Shown here: piece by piece, positions 8,776 to 16,561 of the stretch
Layout: the number at the start of each line of letters is the position of its first letter
Position numbering within the stretch: the stretch's first letter is position 1
Source of the DNA: JBNKWA01 sp050299555
GTDB taxonomy: Bacteria; Pseudomonadota; Alphaproteobacteria; Rhodobacterales; Rhodobacteraceae
Reading direction: 5' to 3'
NCBI GenBank assembly: GCA_050299555.1
Contig: JBNKWA010000014.1
Span: forward strand, 1 to 29,317
Length of the DNA stretch: 29,317 bases
Position numbers and translations under genes: made by a program
Notes under the pieces: model-generated
The model's input: the letters and a program-made list of their open reading frames with translations, nothing else
Told to the model about the DNA's origin: nothing
Databases searched by the model: none

Positions 8776-10107
8776 CTATCCCGCCTTGGACAGGCTCACA
8801 TGCTCGGGCAGCCACAGCGCGATCTGCGGAAAGATCATCACCACCAGCAGCGCCAGTGTCATCACCAGCACGAACGGCACGATGGAGCGGTAGATGTCGG
8901 ACAGCCCCACCTCTGGGGGTGCCATGGCGCGCATCAGGAACAGGTTGTAGCCAAAGGGCGGCGTCATGTAGGCGATCTGGCAGGTGATGGTATAAAGCAC
9001 GCCGTACCAGATCAGGTCGAAGCCGAGATTGCCGACCAGCGGCACGTAAAGCGGCGCCACGATCACCAGCATCGCCGTATCGTCGAGGAATGTCCCCATC
9101 AGCAGGTAGCTGAGCTGCATGACGATGAGGATTTCCCAGGGCGAAAGCTCCAGGTGGTGCAGAAGCACGTTCTCGAGCGCGTCCACGGCCCGGAGCGAGT
9201 CGAACACGGCGCCGAAGCAGAGCGCGGCGAGGATGATCCACATGAACATGCAGCTCACGCCGAGAGTGTTCCTGACAACCGTCTCCACAAGCGGGTACTT
9301 CAGCTTGCCGCGCCATGCCGCGGCCAGCGTGGCGGCCACGGCACCGACGGCCGAGCTTTCCACCAGGCTGGTGATCCCCATCAGGAACAGGCCGGTCATC
9401 GAGAAGAAGATCAGCAGCGGCAGCACACCGGCACCGAGAAGCTTCAGCTTCTCGCCCAGGGGCACGGCGCGCTCCTCGGGCGGAAGCGCGGGGCCGAGCG
9501 ACGGCTGCAGCCAGCAGCGGACCAGCACATAGAGCATGAACAGCCCGGCCATCATCAGCCCGGGGAACACGCCCGCCAGCCAAAGCTGGCCCACCGGCTG
9601 GCGCGCGATCATGGCGTACAGCACCAGGACCACCGATGGCGGAATTAGGATGCCCAGCGACGAGCCGGCCTGGATGACACCGGTCACCATGATCTTGTCA
9701 TAGCCGCGGCGCAGAAGCTCGGGCAGGGCGATGGTGGCGCCGATCGCCATGCCGGCCACCGACAACCCGTTCATCGCCGAGATCATCACCATCAGAAAGA
9801 TGGTGCCGATCGCCAGCCCGCCCCTGACCGGACCCATCCAGACGTGGAACATGCGATAGAGGTCGTCGGCGATGCCGCTCTCGCTCAGCATGTAGCCCAT
9901 ATAGATGAACATCGGCAGCGTCAGCAGCGGGTACCAGCCCATCAGCTTCATCGCGGCATTGAATGCGTATTCGCCGCCGCCGCGATCGATCAGCAGAAGC
10001 GCGGCAATCACCGCAACAAAGCCGATGGCGCCGAAGACGCGCTGCCCGGTAAGCAGCATCAGCATCATCGACGAGAACATCAGAAGGGCGATCAGCTCGG
10101 CACTCAC
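8776..10107 (-). CDS. dctM: TRAP transporter large permease subunit (first system)
   Basis: This 443-residue inner-membrane protein, with about 12 predicted hydrophobic segments, is the ion-driven translocation subunit. Family marks are PMFIYMGYMLSESGIADDLYR near residue 60, GLSVAGMAIGAT, and the highly typical GSSLGILIPPSVVLVLYA (around residue 165). The C-terminal MTPPFGYNLFLMRAMAPPEV is also typical. The start is a GTG at 10107 overlapping the dctQ stop by four bases (GTGA), consistent with coupled synthesis of the two membrane subunits. A longer upstream frame to 10602 lies in dctQ and is a shadow. The stop is 39 bp before dctP. Confidence 0.94.
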   Translation of the reverse strand: MSAELIALLMFSSMMLMLLTGQRVFGAIGFVAVIAALLLIDRGGGEYAFNAAMKLMGWYPLLTLPMFIYMGYMLSESGIADDLYRMFHVWMGPVRGGLAIGTIFLMVMISAMNGLSVAGMAIGATIALPELLRRGYDKIMVTGVIQAGSSLGILIPPSVVLVLYAMIARQPVGQLWLAGVFPGLMMAGLFMLYVLVRCWLQPSLGPALPPEERAVPLGEKLKLLGAGVLPLLIFFSMTGLFLMGITSLVESSAVGAVAATLAAAWRGKLKYPLVETVVRNTLGVSCMFMWIILAALCFGAVFDSLRAVDALENVLLHHLELSPWEILIVMQLSYLLMGTFLDDTAMLVIVAPLYVPLVGNLGFDLIWYGVLYTITCQIAYMTPPFGYNLFLMRAMAPPEVGLSDIYRSIVPFVLVMTLALLVVMIFPQIALWLPEHVSLSKAG

Positions 10108-10673
10108 GACACCGCCACCCCGCGCAACTTGGCCACATCCTTGAGGAATTCTGAGATCGCCTGCAGCAGCATCAGCAGGATGCCGATCACCATCACCACC
10201 TTGATCGGCCACATGTAAGGCCGCCAAAGCGTGCGGCTGCGTTCGCTGTACTCGATGGCGTAGTCGACGCTGTTGAAGCCGCCATAGAGCAGCACCGCCA
10301 GGTAGACGATCAGGAACAGAACCGTGAAGCTGTCGACCCAGGTCTTGGTGCGATCCGACCAGCCGCCATAAAGCAGGTCCATCCGCACGTGGCTGGCCAG
10401 CTGCAGCGAATAGGCCCCGCCAAGAAGGTAGTAGGCCGACATGGAGAACTGCGAGCCCTCGAGGATCCAGTGCGGCGGATTGCAGGGGCCGTTGACGCCG
10501 ATCAGATCGCCAGGGTCGGCGAAGATCATCGGGATCATGTAGTTGCACGCCTTCAGCGACGACGCATAGAGCAGGATGCCGATCATCCCGAAGATGCCCC
10601 ACATCACCAGCCGGCCGATGAAACGGTTTGTCCCGTCGACGATGCGCACGTAGCGAAGCAGGAACTCAGGCAC
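10104..10673 (-). CDS. dctQ: TRAP transporter small permease subunit (first system)
   Basis: This 189-residue inner-membrane protein with four hydrophobic segments partners DctM. The characteristic stretch SYYLLGGAYSLQLASHVRMDLLYG (here starting SAYYLLGG, about residues 78-100) with the conserved HVRxD motif is present. It is followed by two further membrane helices (VLFLIVYLAVLLYGG and VVMVIGILLMLLQAI). The GTG at 10673 is preferred because GGGAGG stands 7 bases upstream; the longer ATG frame to 10724 would sit well inside the preceding gene. It overlaps the amidohydrolase gene by 8 bp, so both belong to one transcript. It is a little longer than many DctQ proteins because of an inserted loop containing NPPHWILEGSQ. 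Confidence 0.9.
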   Translation of the reverse strand: MPEFLLRYVRIVDGTNRFIGRLVMWGIFGMIGILLYASSLKACNYMIPMIFADPGDLIGVNGPCNPPHWILEGSQFSMSAYYLLGGAYSLQLASHVRMDLLYGGWSDRTKTWVDSFTVLFLIVYLAVLLYGGFNSVDYAIEYSERSRTLWRPYMWPIKVVMVIGILLMLLQAISEFLKDVAKLRGVAVS

Positions 10674-11493
10674 CGATACGCCTCCCCACGTCAGCCCCCA
10701 GCCCGATGCTATCCAAAGCGACATTCAGCACCGCGTGCAAGGCCAGCGCGATCCGGTCGACGGCCTCGGCATCGCGCAAAAGGTCGTTCCGGACCTCCAG
10801 CATCACGTTCGGCAGTGCGTTCCTTTCGCCATGCTGGCGAAGCGTGTGTGCGACCCCGTCCTCAGGCCCGTAGGGCTCGTTGCGGCGAACGACGAACGGC
10901 AGCGCCCCGGCCGCATCAAGTACGGCATCGGCCAGCCGGTGATCCTTGGCGTGCAGGACGCCGATCTCGACGTCGCGCGGCTTGCCGAAATAGACCGGCG
11001 TGAAGCTGTGCACGGTGACAAGCGCCGGCCTTTCGCCTGCCGCCATGCGCCGGCCGATGGCGCCCGTCAGAAGCGCCCGGAACGGTTCGTAGACCTCCAG
11101 CATTCTGGCGGTGCGGTCGGCGTCGGTCAGGCCGCGATTGCCCGGGATGTCGTAGATCTCGCTGGTCTGGGGTATGGCCGAGGGTGAACCCGGCGCCCGG
11201 TTGCAGTCATAGACAAGCCGCGACAGGGTGCCGGCAACCAGCGGGGCGTCGAACGCGGCCGCCAGCCGCCGGGCCAGGGCAAGCGCTCCGGGATCCCATG
11301 CGATATGGCTGGACCTGGCAGTGTCGTTGAGCCCGAGGGTTCCGAGCGCCCGCGGGATGCGCGCCGAGGCATGCTCGCAGACAAGCACCGCCGGGGCGGC
11401 ACCGTCGGGCCGCTCCACCGTCGCCGCAGGCATTTCATCCGGCGCGAGGATCGCCCCTTGCGAGGCAGAGGTGATGGCCAGCTGCGGTTCCAT
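10666..11493 (-). CDS. N-formylglutamate amidohydrolase family protein
   Basis: This 275-residue cytoplasmic metal-dependent amidohydrolase carries the family signature VLVCEHASARIPRALG, then NRAPGSPSAIP, the LVTVHSFTPVYFG strand, and DVEIGVLHAKDHRLAD. It resembles the predicted N-formylglutamate amidohydrolase group (COG3931 as I remember it) rather than canonical HutG. No hut genes are present, so histidine breakdown is unlikely. It is the first gene of the operon with TRAP subunits, a gamma-glutamyl-ligase-like enzyme and two dehydrogenases. That suggests it cleaves an N-acyl or gamma-glutamyl acidic product. The ATG at 11493 has no clear Shine-Dalgarno sequence and lies only 11 bases from a promoter-like -10, so a near-leaderless message is possible. 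A TTG at 11517 would overlap that promoter. Confidence 0.88.
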   Translation of the reverse strand: MEPQLAITSASQGAILAPDEMPAATVERPDGAAPAVLVCEHASARIPRALGTLGLNDTARSSHIAWDPGALALARRLAAAFDAPLVAGTLSRLVYDCNRAPGSPSAIPQTSEIYDIPGNRGLTDADRTARMLEVYEPFRALLTGAIGRRMAAGERPALVTVHSFTPVYFGKPRDVEIGVLHAKDHRLADAVLDAAGALPFVVRRNEPYGPEDGVAHTLRQHGERNALPNVMLEVRNDLLRDAEAVDRIALALHAVLNVALDSIGLGADVGRRIGA

Positions 11494-11502
11494 TCTGAAA
11501 AG

Positions 11503-11535
11503 GATTGTACAGGTCAATTCTATCTGTCAACAATC
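11503..11535 (-). promoter_or_regulatory. Candidate promoter and operator of the amidohydrolase-TRAP operon
   Basis: On the minus strand TTGACA (11530-11525) and TACAAT (11509-11504) form a sigma-70-like pair with a short 15-base spacer. The same stretch is bracketed by an inverted repeat GATTGT (11503-11508) and ACAATC (11530-11535). The divergent RpiR-type regulator starts at 11571, so this is a natural place for it to bind. Read from sequence; binding is inferred. Confidence 0.4.
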
Positions 11536-11570
11536 TTTCAGGACCTCTGACGCGGGTCTCGTCCGGTTGC

Positions 11571-12488
11571 ATGCTTTCTGATCAGCAACGCCCCGGCGAA
11601 GCAGCGGAGGGCAGTTTGGGCGAAGCGGATGCCACGGTTGCAGAGCTGATCCAGCGCGACTTCGACGCGCTGACACGGGCTGAGCGCCAGCTGGCCAATT
11701 CACTGATGGAGAACTACCCGGTTTCCGGCCTGTCGAGCATCACGGTGGTCGCGCAAAGCGCCGGCGTTTCCACGCCGACGGTGGGGCGCATGGTTCAGAA
11801 GCTGGGTTTCAAGGGCTTCCCGCAGTTCCAGGAGGCGTTGCGACAGGAGCTGGAGGCAAAGATCTCGAGCCCTATCGCCAAGCACGACAGCTGGGCCCGG
11901 TCGGCGCCGGACAGTCATATCCTCAACCGCTTCTCTGACGCGGTGATGCAGAACCTGCGCCAGACGCTGGCCCAGATCGACCCGGCGCGTTTCGACGCGG
12001 TGGCGGCGCTGATGGCGGACCGCCGCCGCACGATTCATACGGTAGGCGGCCGCATCACCCGTCCGGTGGCGGAGTATCTCTACACCCATCTGCAGGTGAT
12101 CCGGCCCCGCGTGGTCAACCTGGCGGCAAATGCCGGCGCCTGGCCGCATCACGTGCTCGACATGGGCGCCCGCGACGTCGTGGTGATCTTCGATATCCGC
12201 CGGTACGAGAACGATCTCTTGAAGCTTGCCCAGATCGTGCGCGAACGCGAGGCGTCGATCGTCCTGTTCACCGACCAGTGGGGCTCGCCCATCGCCCGGC
12301 TGGCGGCACATCGCTTCAACGTGCGTATCGAGGTGCCGTCGGCCTGGGATTCTTCCGCCGCCACGCTGATCCTCGTCGAGGCGCTGATCGCCGCGGTGCA
12401 GGATCAGGCCTGGCCGCAGACCCGCGAGCGCATGCGGGCGCTGGAGGAGCTGTTCGACCAGACACGGCTGTTCCGCAAGTTCACCTGA
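11571..12488 (+). CDS. MurR/RpiR family transcriptional regulator
   Basis: This 305-residue DNA-binding regulator has an N-terminal helix-turn-helix (LTRAERQLANSLMENYPVSG, then ITVVAQSAGVSTPTVGRMVQKLGFKGFPQF, about residues 35-90). A C-terminal SIS domain (HTVGGRITRPVAEYL, DVVVIFDIRRYENDLLKLA, about 150-275) usually senses a phosphosugar or related metabolite. Here the SIS phosphate loop SxSGxT is replaced by DIRRYEND, so the effector may not be a sugar phosphate. It diverges from the TRAP-catabolic operon and is followed after 32 bp by a hydrolase gene, so it probably controls both. The ATG at 11571 was chosen because the longer TTG frame starting at 11505 would cover the divergent promoter. 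Confidence 0.92.
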   Translation: MLSDQQRPGEAAEGSLGEADATVAELIQRDFDALTRAERQLANSLMENYPVSGLSSITVVAQSAGVSTPTVGRMVQKLGFKGFPQFQEALRQELEAKISSPIAKHDSWARSAPDSHILNRFSDAVMQNLRQTLAQIDPARFDAVAALMADRRRTIHTVGGRITRPVAEYLYTHLQVIRPRVVNLAANAGAWPHHVLDMGARDVVVIFDIRRYENDLLKLAQIVREREASIVLFTDQWGSPIARLAAHRFNVRIEVPSAWDSSAATLILVEALIAAVQDQAWPQTRERMRALEELFDQTRLFRKFT

Positions 12489-12520
12489 CGCGCTAGAGAT
12501 TGGGCGATCGGGAGGGGTGG

Positions 12521-14029
12521 ATGTCCGAGCGGCCGAACGTCCTTTTCATCGTTATCGACCAGCTTCGCGCCGATGTCGTGACGGGGGCGCTGGGTCGGCA
12601 TGTGCCGCTGCCCAACATCGCGCGGCTGCGCGAGGCCGGCGTCACCTTCGCCCGGCATTATTCGGTGACCAACCCCTGCGGGCCGTCACGGGCCTCGCTG
12701 CTGACCGGGACCTACGCCTTCAATCACCGCTCGGTCCGCAACGGCACGCCGCTTCGGGATGGCCTTCCCAACCAGGCGCTCGAAGCGCGAAAGGCGGGGT
12801 ATGAGCCGCTCCTCTGGGGCTACACCGACACCACGCTCGACCCGCGCGGGCGGGCGCCGGGCGACCCGGACCTGCGCGCCTATGAACGGGTGCTGCCGGG
12901 CTTCCGCCAGATGCTGGAGATGCACTACGAGGAGGGCTTCCAGTGGCAGGCCCACCTGAAGGCGAAGGGCTACGCGCTGCCAAGGTCGGTGCTCTATCGT
13001 CCGGTGGCCGAGGGGCGGCCGCCGCGGCCCTCCGATCCGGCCGCCTACCGGGCCGAGGACAGCGACACCGCATTCCTGACCGACGAGGCGCTGAAATACC
13101 TGGCGATCCGGCAAGGGGCGGGCTGGTTTGCGCACCTCACCTACATCCGGCCGCACCCGCCCTTCGTGGCCCCGGCGCCGTGGAACCGGCTGGTCGATCC
13201 CGCCTCGCTGCCCTTGCCGCAGCGGCTGTCCGGCATCGCCGAGGAGGGGGCGGTGCATCCGGTGCTCGCCGCCGGGCTTCGCCGCAGCCGTGCCGCCGAT
13301 CAGGTGGTCGGCGTCGAAGGGCTGTCGGACGAAGACGATCGCGACGTGCAGGAGTTGCGCGCCGTCTACCTGGGCCTCGCCGCCGAGGTCGATCACCATC
13401 TGGGGCGCATCTGGGACCACCTGCTGGCGACCGGCGAGTGGGACCGGACGCTGATCGTCGTGACCGCCGATCATGGCGAGATGCTGGGCGACCGCCACGC
13501 CTGGGGCAAGATGGCCCCCTACGAGCCCGCCTTCCACGTGCCGCTGATCGTTCGCGACCCGCGCCGGCCGGCCACGCACGGCACCGCTGTCGATGCCTTC
13601 ACCGAGTCGGTGGATGTCACGCCGACGATCCTCGACCTGGTCGGACAGCCGGTGCCGCCGGGCATGAACGGCGCGCCGCTGACCCCGTTCCTCGACGGCG
13701 CCGCGCCGGCGGGCTGGCGCCGGCACGTCTTTGGTGAGCTGGAACTGGGCGACCCGCTGGCGCCCACGGTCTGGCAGCGCGAACTCGGCCTCGGCCTGCG
13801 CGACGCGGCGCTGGCGATCCTGCGCGAGGAGCGCTGGAAGCTCGTCCATGTCGGCGGCGGACTGCCCCCGCTGCTGTTCGACCTCGCCTCGCCCGAGGGC
13901 GAGATGCGCGACCTCGCCGGCGATCCGGCCCATGCGGGCGAGCTGTTGCGGCTGACCCGGGCGATGCTCGACCACCGCATGCGGCACGCGGACCGCACCC
14001 TCGACCACATCAGCGCGGCGGCACCCTGA
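12521..14029 (+). CDS. Sulfatase-fold hydrolase of the phosphonate monoester hydrolase/phosphodiesterase type
   Basis: This 502-residue member of the alkaline phosphatase superfamily starts with NVLFIVIDQLRAD, whose aspartate binds metal. It carries the CxPSR motif C53-GPSR in NPCGPSRASLLTGTYAFNHR, where the cysteine would be converted to formylglycine. Further metal and substrate residues lie in VTADHGEMLGDRHAWGKM and HLTYIRPHPPF. The NHRSVRNGTPL stretch and the C-terminal ending RHADRTLDHI match what I recall of rhizobial and Burkholderia phosphonate monoester hydrolases more closely than choline sulfatases. Those enzymes cleave phosphodiesters, phosphonate monoesters and sulfate esters. 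GGAGGGG precedes the ATG at 12521. It is 32 bp after the RpiR gene and likely shares its transcript. No formylglycine-generating enzyme gene is in the window. No signal peptide is visible, so it acts in the cytoplasm. Confidence 0.87.
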   Translation: MSERPNVLFIVIDQLRADVVTGALGRHVPLPNIARLREAGVTFARHYSVTNPCGPSRASLLTGTYAFNHRSVRNGTPLRDGLPNQALEARKAGYEPLLWGYTDTTLDPRGRAPGDPDLRAYERVLPGFRQMLEMHYEEGFQWQAHLKAKGYALPRSVLYRPVAEGRPPRPSDPAAYRAEDSDTAFLTDEALKYLAIRQGAGWFAHLTYIRPHPPFVAPAPWNRLVDPASLPLPQRLSGIAEEGAVHPVLAAGLRRSRAADQVVGVEGLSDEDDRDVQELRAVYLGLAAEVDHHLGRIWDHLLATGEWDRTLIVVTADHGEMLGDRHAWGKMAPYEPAFHVPLIVRDPRRPATHGTAVDAFTESVDVTPTILDLVGQPVPPGMNGAPLTPFLDGAAPAGWRRHVFGELELGDPLAPTVWQRELGLGLRDAALAILREERWKLVHVGGGLPPLLFDLASPEGEMRDLAGDPAHAGELLRLTRAMLDHRMRHADRTLDHISAAAP

Positions 14030-14052
14030 CCGGGTGTCCGCATGCGGTCAGC

Positions 14053-14679
14053 TCAGGGCAGGGGGATCTCGCCCGGCACCGGCACCGAATAGCCCTTCTG
14101 CACGGCAGGGCGCGCGGCGATCGCCTGGTACCAGCGCTTGACGTTCGGCACCGCATCCATGTCGACCCCCTGCCATTCGAAGCGCGAGACCCAGGGCCAG
14201 GCGGCGATATCGGCGATGGAATAGTCGCCGGCGATGAAGTCGCGCCCCTCAAGCTGAGTATCGAGCACCTTGTAGAGCCGCGCCACCTCGTCGCCATAGC
14301 GCTGCTCGGCGTAGTCGGACTTGCCCTTGTTGAAGCGCAGGAAATGATGCGCCTGGCCCGCCATGGGGCCGAGCCCGCCCATCTGCCACATCAGCCACTC
14401 GATCACCTTGAAGCGGCCGGCCTGATCCTTGGGCATCAGCCTGCCGGTCTTCTCGGCGAGGTAGATCAGGATCGCACCTGATTCCATCATCGCCAGCCCG
14501 GTGTCGTTGTCGACGATGGCCGGGATCTTGTTGTTGGGGCTGATCTTGAGGAAGTCGGGCTGGAACTGGTCGCCCTTGCCGATGTCGATGGGGTGGACGG
14601 TATAGGGCAGGCCCAGCTCCTCGAGCGCAATCGAGGCCTTGCGCCCGTTGGGCGTGCTCCAGGTATAGAGGTCGATCAT
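14053..14679 (-). CDS. Glutathione S-transferase family protein, YfcG/YghU-like
   Basis: This 208-residue cytosolic protein begins MIDLYTWSTPNGRKASIALEE (split at residue 20), the N-terminus typical of Nu-class GSTs such as YfcG, which reduce disulfides with glutathione. The thioredoxin-fold domain covers residues 1-80 (with NNKIPAIVD and the glutathione-binding MESGAILIYLAE). The helical domain follows, including GDYSIADIAAWPWV. The internal ATG at 14679 is preferred over 14700 because it matches the family start. It is convergent with the sulfatase-fold gene (23 bp apart) and stands alone, with a repeat-bearing gap upstream. Confidence 0.92.
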   Translation of the reverse strand: MIDLYTWSTPNGRKASIALEELGLPYTVHPIDIGKGDQFQPDFLKISPNNKIPAIVDNDTGLAMMESGAILIYLAEKTGRLMPKDQAGRFKVIEWLMWQMGGLGPMAGQAHHFLRFNKGKSDYAEQRYGDEVARLYKVLDTQLEGRDFIAGDYSIADIAAWPWVSRFEWQGVDMDAVPNVKRWYQAIAARPAVQKGYSVPVPGEIPLP

Positions 14680-14796
14680 GTGCGGGGAAATCCTATGCAT
14701 GCGGGTCCCCCACTACCTAGGCGGCCGGCCGGGAAAGGCCAAGCGCCGGTGCCGGAACGGTGCTGGAAACACCATGTTTCGAGGGGCTGTCCAAAG

Positions 14797-14876
14797 CGTC
14801 CCCACGGGGACGGTATGTCAAGTATTTGATATTATTCCATAAAAATGTTAACGCGGGTGGGGACGCGTGGGGACAT
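14797..14876. repeat. Dispersed GTCCCC palindromic repeat, copy B (inverted)
   Basis: Read on the minus strand this repeats copy A at 3499-3565. It has CGTCCCCAC (14865-14857), AATATCAA (14833-14826), the same 13-base gap, and CGTCCCC..GGGGACG (14812-14797). An extra GTCCCCAC lies at 14874-14867. It differs from copy A by about 11 more bases between the first two blocks and by one change in the palindrome centre. The surrounding gap 14680-14939 holds no other feature I can see. Confidence 0.72.
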
Positions 14877-14939
14877 GCGGGAATGCGGGCGGCCTGGCAG
14901 CCACATGGGGGCGCATGCGCGGTCGGCTGCGCAAGGGGT

Positions 14940-15110
14940 TTACTGGCCGCTGCTGCGCCCCGAAAGCTGGCGGTAGAACTCGTAACCCGTCATGGCGATG
15001 ACGATGCCAAGCACCACGCGGAGCGCGGTCTCGTCGACGATCACGATCAGAACGCCGAGATAGGCGACGAAGCACAGGAACGCGATCAGTCCGATCAGCC
15101 TGTTGATCAT
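14940..15110 (-). CDS. Small two-helix membrane protein (56 residues), unrecognised
   Basis: The minus frame from ATG 15110 to TAA 14940 encodes 56 residues: MINRLIGLIAFLCFVAYLGV, then LIVIVDETALRVVLGIVIAM, then TGYEFYRQLSGRSSGQ. Two hydrophobic segments (about residues 4-25 and 29-43) with a short DET turn predict an inner-membrane hairpin. GGAGG stands 7 bases before the ATG, and the ATG follows the amidase stop by two bases (TGAGGATG), so it is the last gene of the amidase-TRAP operon. I recognise no family. A small partner of the TRAP membrane subunits or an unrelated envelope protein are both possible. Confidence 0.75.
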   Translation of the reverse strand: MINRLIGLIAFLCFVAYLGVLIVIVDETALRVVLGIVIAMTGYEFYRQLSGRSSGQ

Positions 15111-15112
15111 CC

Positions 15113-16444
15113 TCAGTCCTCCGTGGCGTCGTTCAGATGCTGCACCAGCCAGGTGGCGGTGCGCAACAGCCGGCCGTCCTGGCCGGCCGCACCGACAAGC
15201 TGCACGCCGATGGGCAGGCCGCCCGCCCCGGTCATCAGCGGCAGCGAGATCGCCGGCAGGCCGAGAAAGCTCGCCAGCGAGCAGAAGGCGGGATCGCCGG
15301 TGGTCTCGATCCCCGGCGCCTCGCCCGGGGCCGAGGGCATGACGATGGCGTCGTAGCGAGAAAAGATGGCCTCGAGCCCGGCGAGCATGGCCCGGCGCCA
15401 GTCGAGCGCCGCGAGGTAGTCGTGCGCCTTGACCCCGCGGCCTTCCTCGATCAGCGCCGCCAGCACATCCGAGATCGGGGTCGCGGCGTAGCGGTCGAGA
15501 TTGCGCGCCATCTCCACCGCCATGACCACGCGGATCAGCGTGAAAAGCTGGCCGAAGACGGCGGGCAGTTCCACCGGGTCGCAGCGGTCGCCCAAAAGGT
15601 CTGACAGTTCCGCGAAGGCGTCCACGGTGTCGGGCTCCGCCCGGTCCCAGGCCGGTCCCCGGACGAAGGCCAGCGTCGGGGCGACCGGCGGTTTCGACCG
15701 GGCCAGCGCCAGAAGCCGCTGCGGCGGGATCGGCGGTACGCTGTCATCCGCGCCATCGGCACCGGTCAGCGCGTCGGCGACCAGCGCCGCGTCCTCGATG
15801 CTGCGCGCGAAGACGCCGACATGGTCGAGACTGGGTGAGAGCGTCAGGGCGCCGCTGCGCGGGATCAGCCCGAAGGAGGGCTTGAAGCCAACGACGCCGC
15901 AGAAGGATGCCGGGCGGATCACCGAGCCGTTGGTCTGCGAGCCGATGGCGGCGGGGACCTGGCCGCTGGCGACGGCGGCTGCGGAGCCGGACGAGGACCC
16001 GCCGGGGGTGCGCGCCGGGTCGTGCGGGTTGCGGGTCTTGCCGGGGGCGTAGAAGGCGGCCTCGGTGGTGACGGTCTTGCCGGCGATGATCGCCCCCGCG
16101 GCGATCAGCCGGGCGATCACGGTGGCGTCGCGTTTCGGGATCCGGCCGGCATCGGCGGCTAGACCATTTTCGGTGGGCACGCCGCGGGTGTCAAAGATGT
16201 CCTTCACCGCCACCGGCAGCCCGTGCAGGGACCCCAGCGGCAGGCCGGCCTCGCGCCGGCGCTGCAACGCCTCGGCCTGGGCGCGGACATGGGCCGGGTC
16301 CTGCCAGGACCAGGCCTCGACGCCCGGGTCGCGGGCCGCCACGGCGGCCAGCATGGCCTCGGCGATGGCGGGGGCGGCGATGTCGCCCCGGCCGGCGGCC
16401 TCGGCCAGCGTCGCCGCCGAGAGCGCGGGATAGTCCCTCAGCAT
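15113..16444 (-). CDS. Amidase (amidase signature family)
   Basis: This 443-residue cytoplasmic hydrolase splits a carboxamide into carboxylate and ammonia or amine. The Ser-cisSer-Lys triad is visible: K81 in PVAVKDIFDTRG, cis-Ser S150 in TPGGSSSGSAAAVASG and the nucleophile S174 in GSQTNGSVIRPASFCGVVGFKPS. The 69- and 24-residue spacings match known amidases. It is not the tRNA amidotransferase subunit GatA: no gatB or gatC is present, and the usual DTGGS is QTNGS. It lies 117 bp after the second dctM on the same strand, so it probably acts on the imported compound or a product of it. The small membrane protein gene follows immediately. Confidence 0.92.
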   Translation of the reverse strand: MLRDYPALSAATLAEAAGRGDIAAPAIAEAMLAAVAARDPGVEAWSWQDPAHVRAQAEALQRRREAGLPLGSLHGLPVAVKDIFDTRGVPTENGLAADAGRIPKRDATVIARLIAAGAIIAGKTVTTEAAFYAPGKTRNPHDPARTPGGSSSGSAAAVASGQVPAAIGSQTNGSVIRPASFCGVVGFKPSFGLIPRSGALTLSPSLDHVGVFARSIEDAALVADALTGADGADDSVPPIPPQRLLALARSKPPVAPTLAFVRGPAWDRAEPDTVDAFAELSDLLGDRCDPVELPAVFGQLFTLIRVVMAVEMARNLDRYAATPISDVLAALIEEGRGVKAHDYLAALDWRRAMLAGLEAIFSRYDAIVMPSAPGEAPGIETTGDPAFCSLASFLGLPAISLPLMTGAGGLPIGVQLVGAAGQDGRLLRTATWLVQHLNDATED

Positions 16445-16561
16445 CCGGCACCCGCCCTCGGGGTAGAGCGCAAGGGCGCGCCCGGGCGCGCGTGGGTGGG
16501 CCGGGTGGGGCGCGGCCGGGCGCGTCCAAATCCCAAACGATCCTGATCGGGCGCGCGCATC

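Noticed and set aside
7594..9648. Long plus-strand frame of 684 codons
   Set aside because: It lies antisense to the ligase, dctP and dctM genes, is rich in H, R, G and Q with no domain, and is a GC-driven shadow.
10666..11493. Histidine-utilisation gene hutG
   Set aside because: The family matches, but there is no hutU, hutH, hutI or HutC, and the gene is coupled to TRAP subunits, so a histidine role is not supported.
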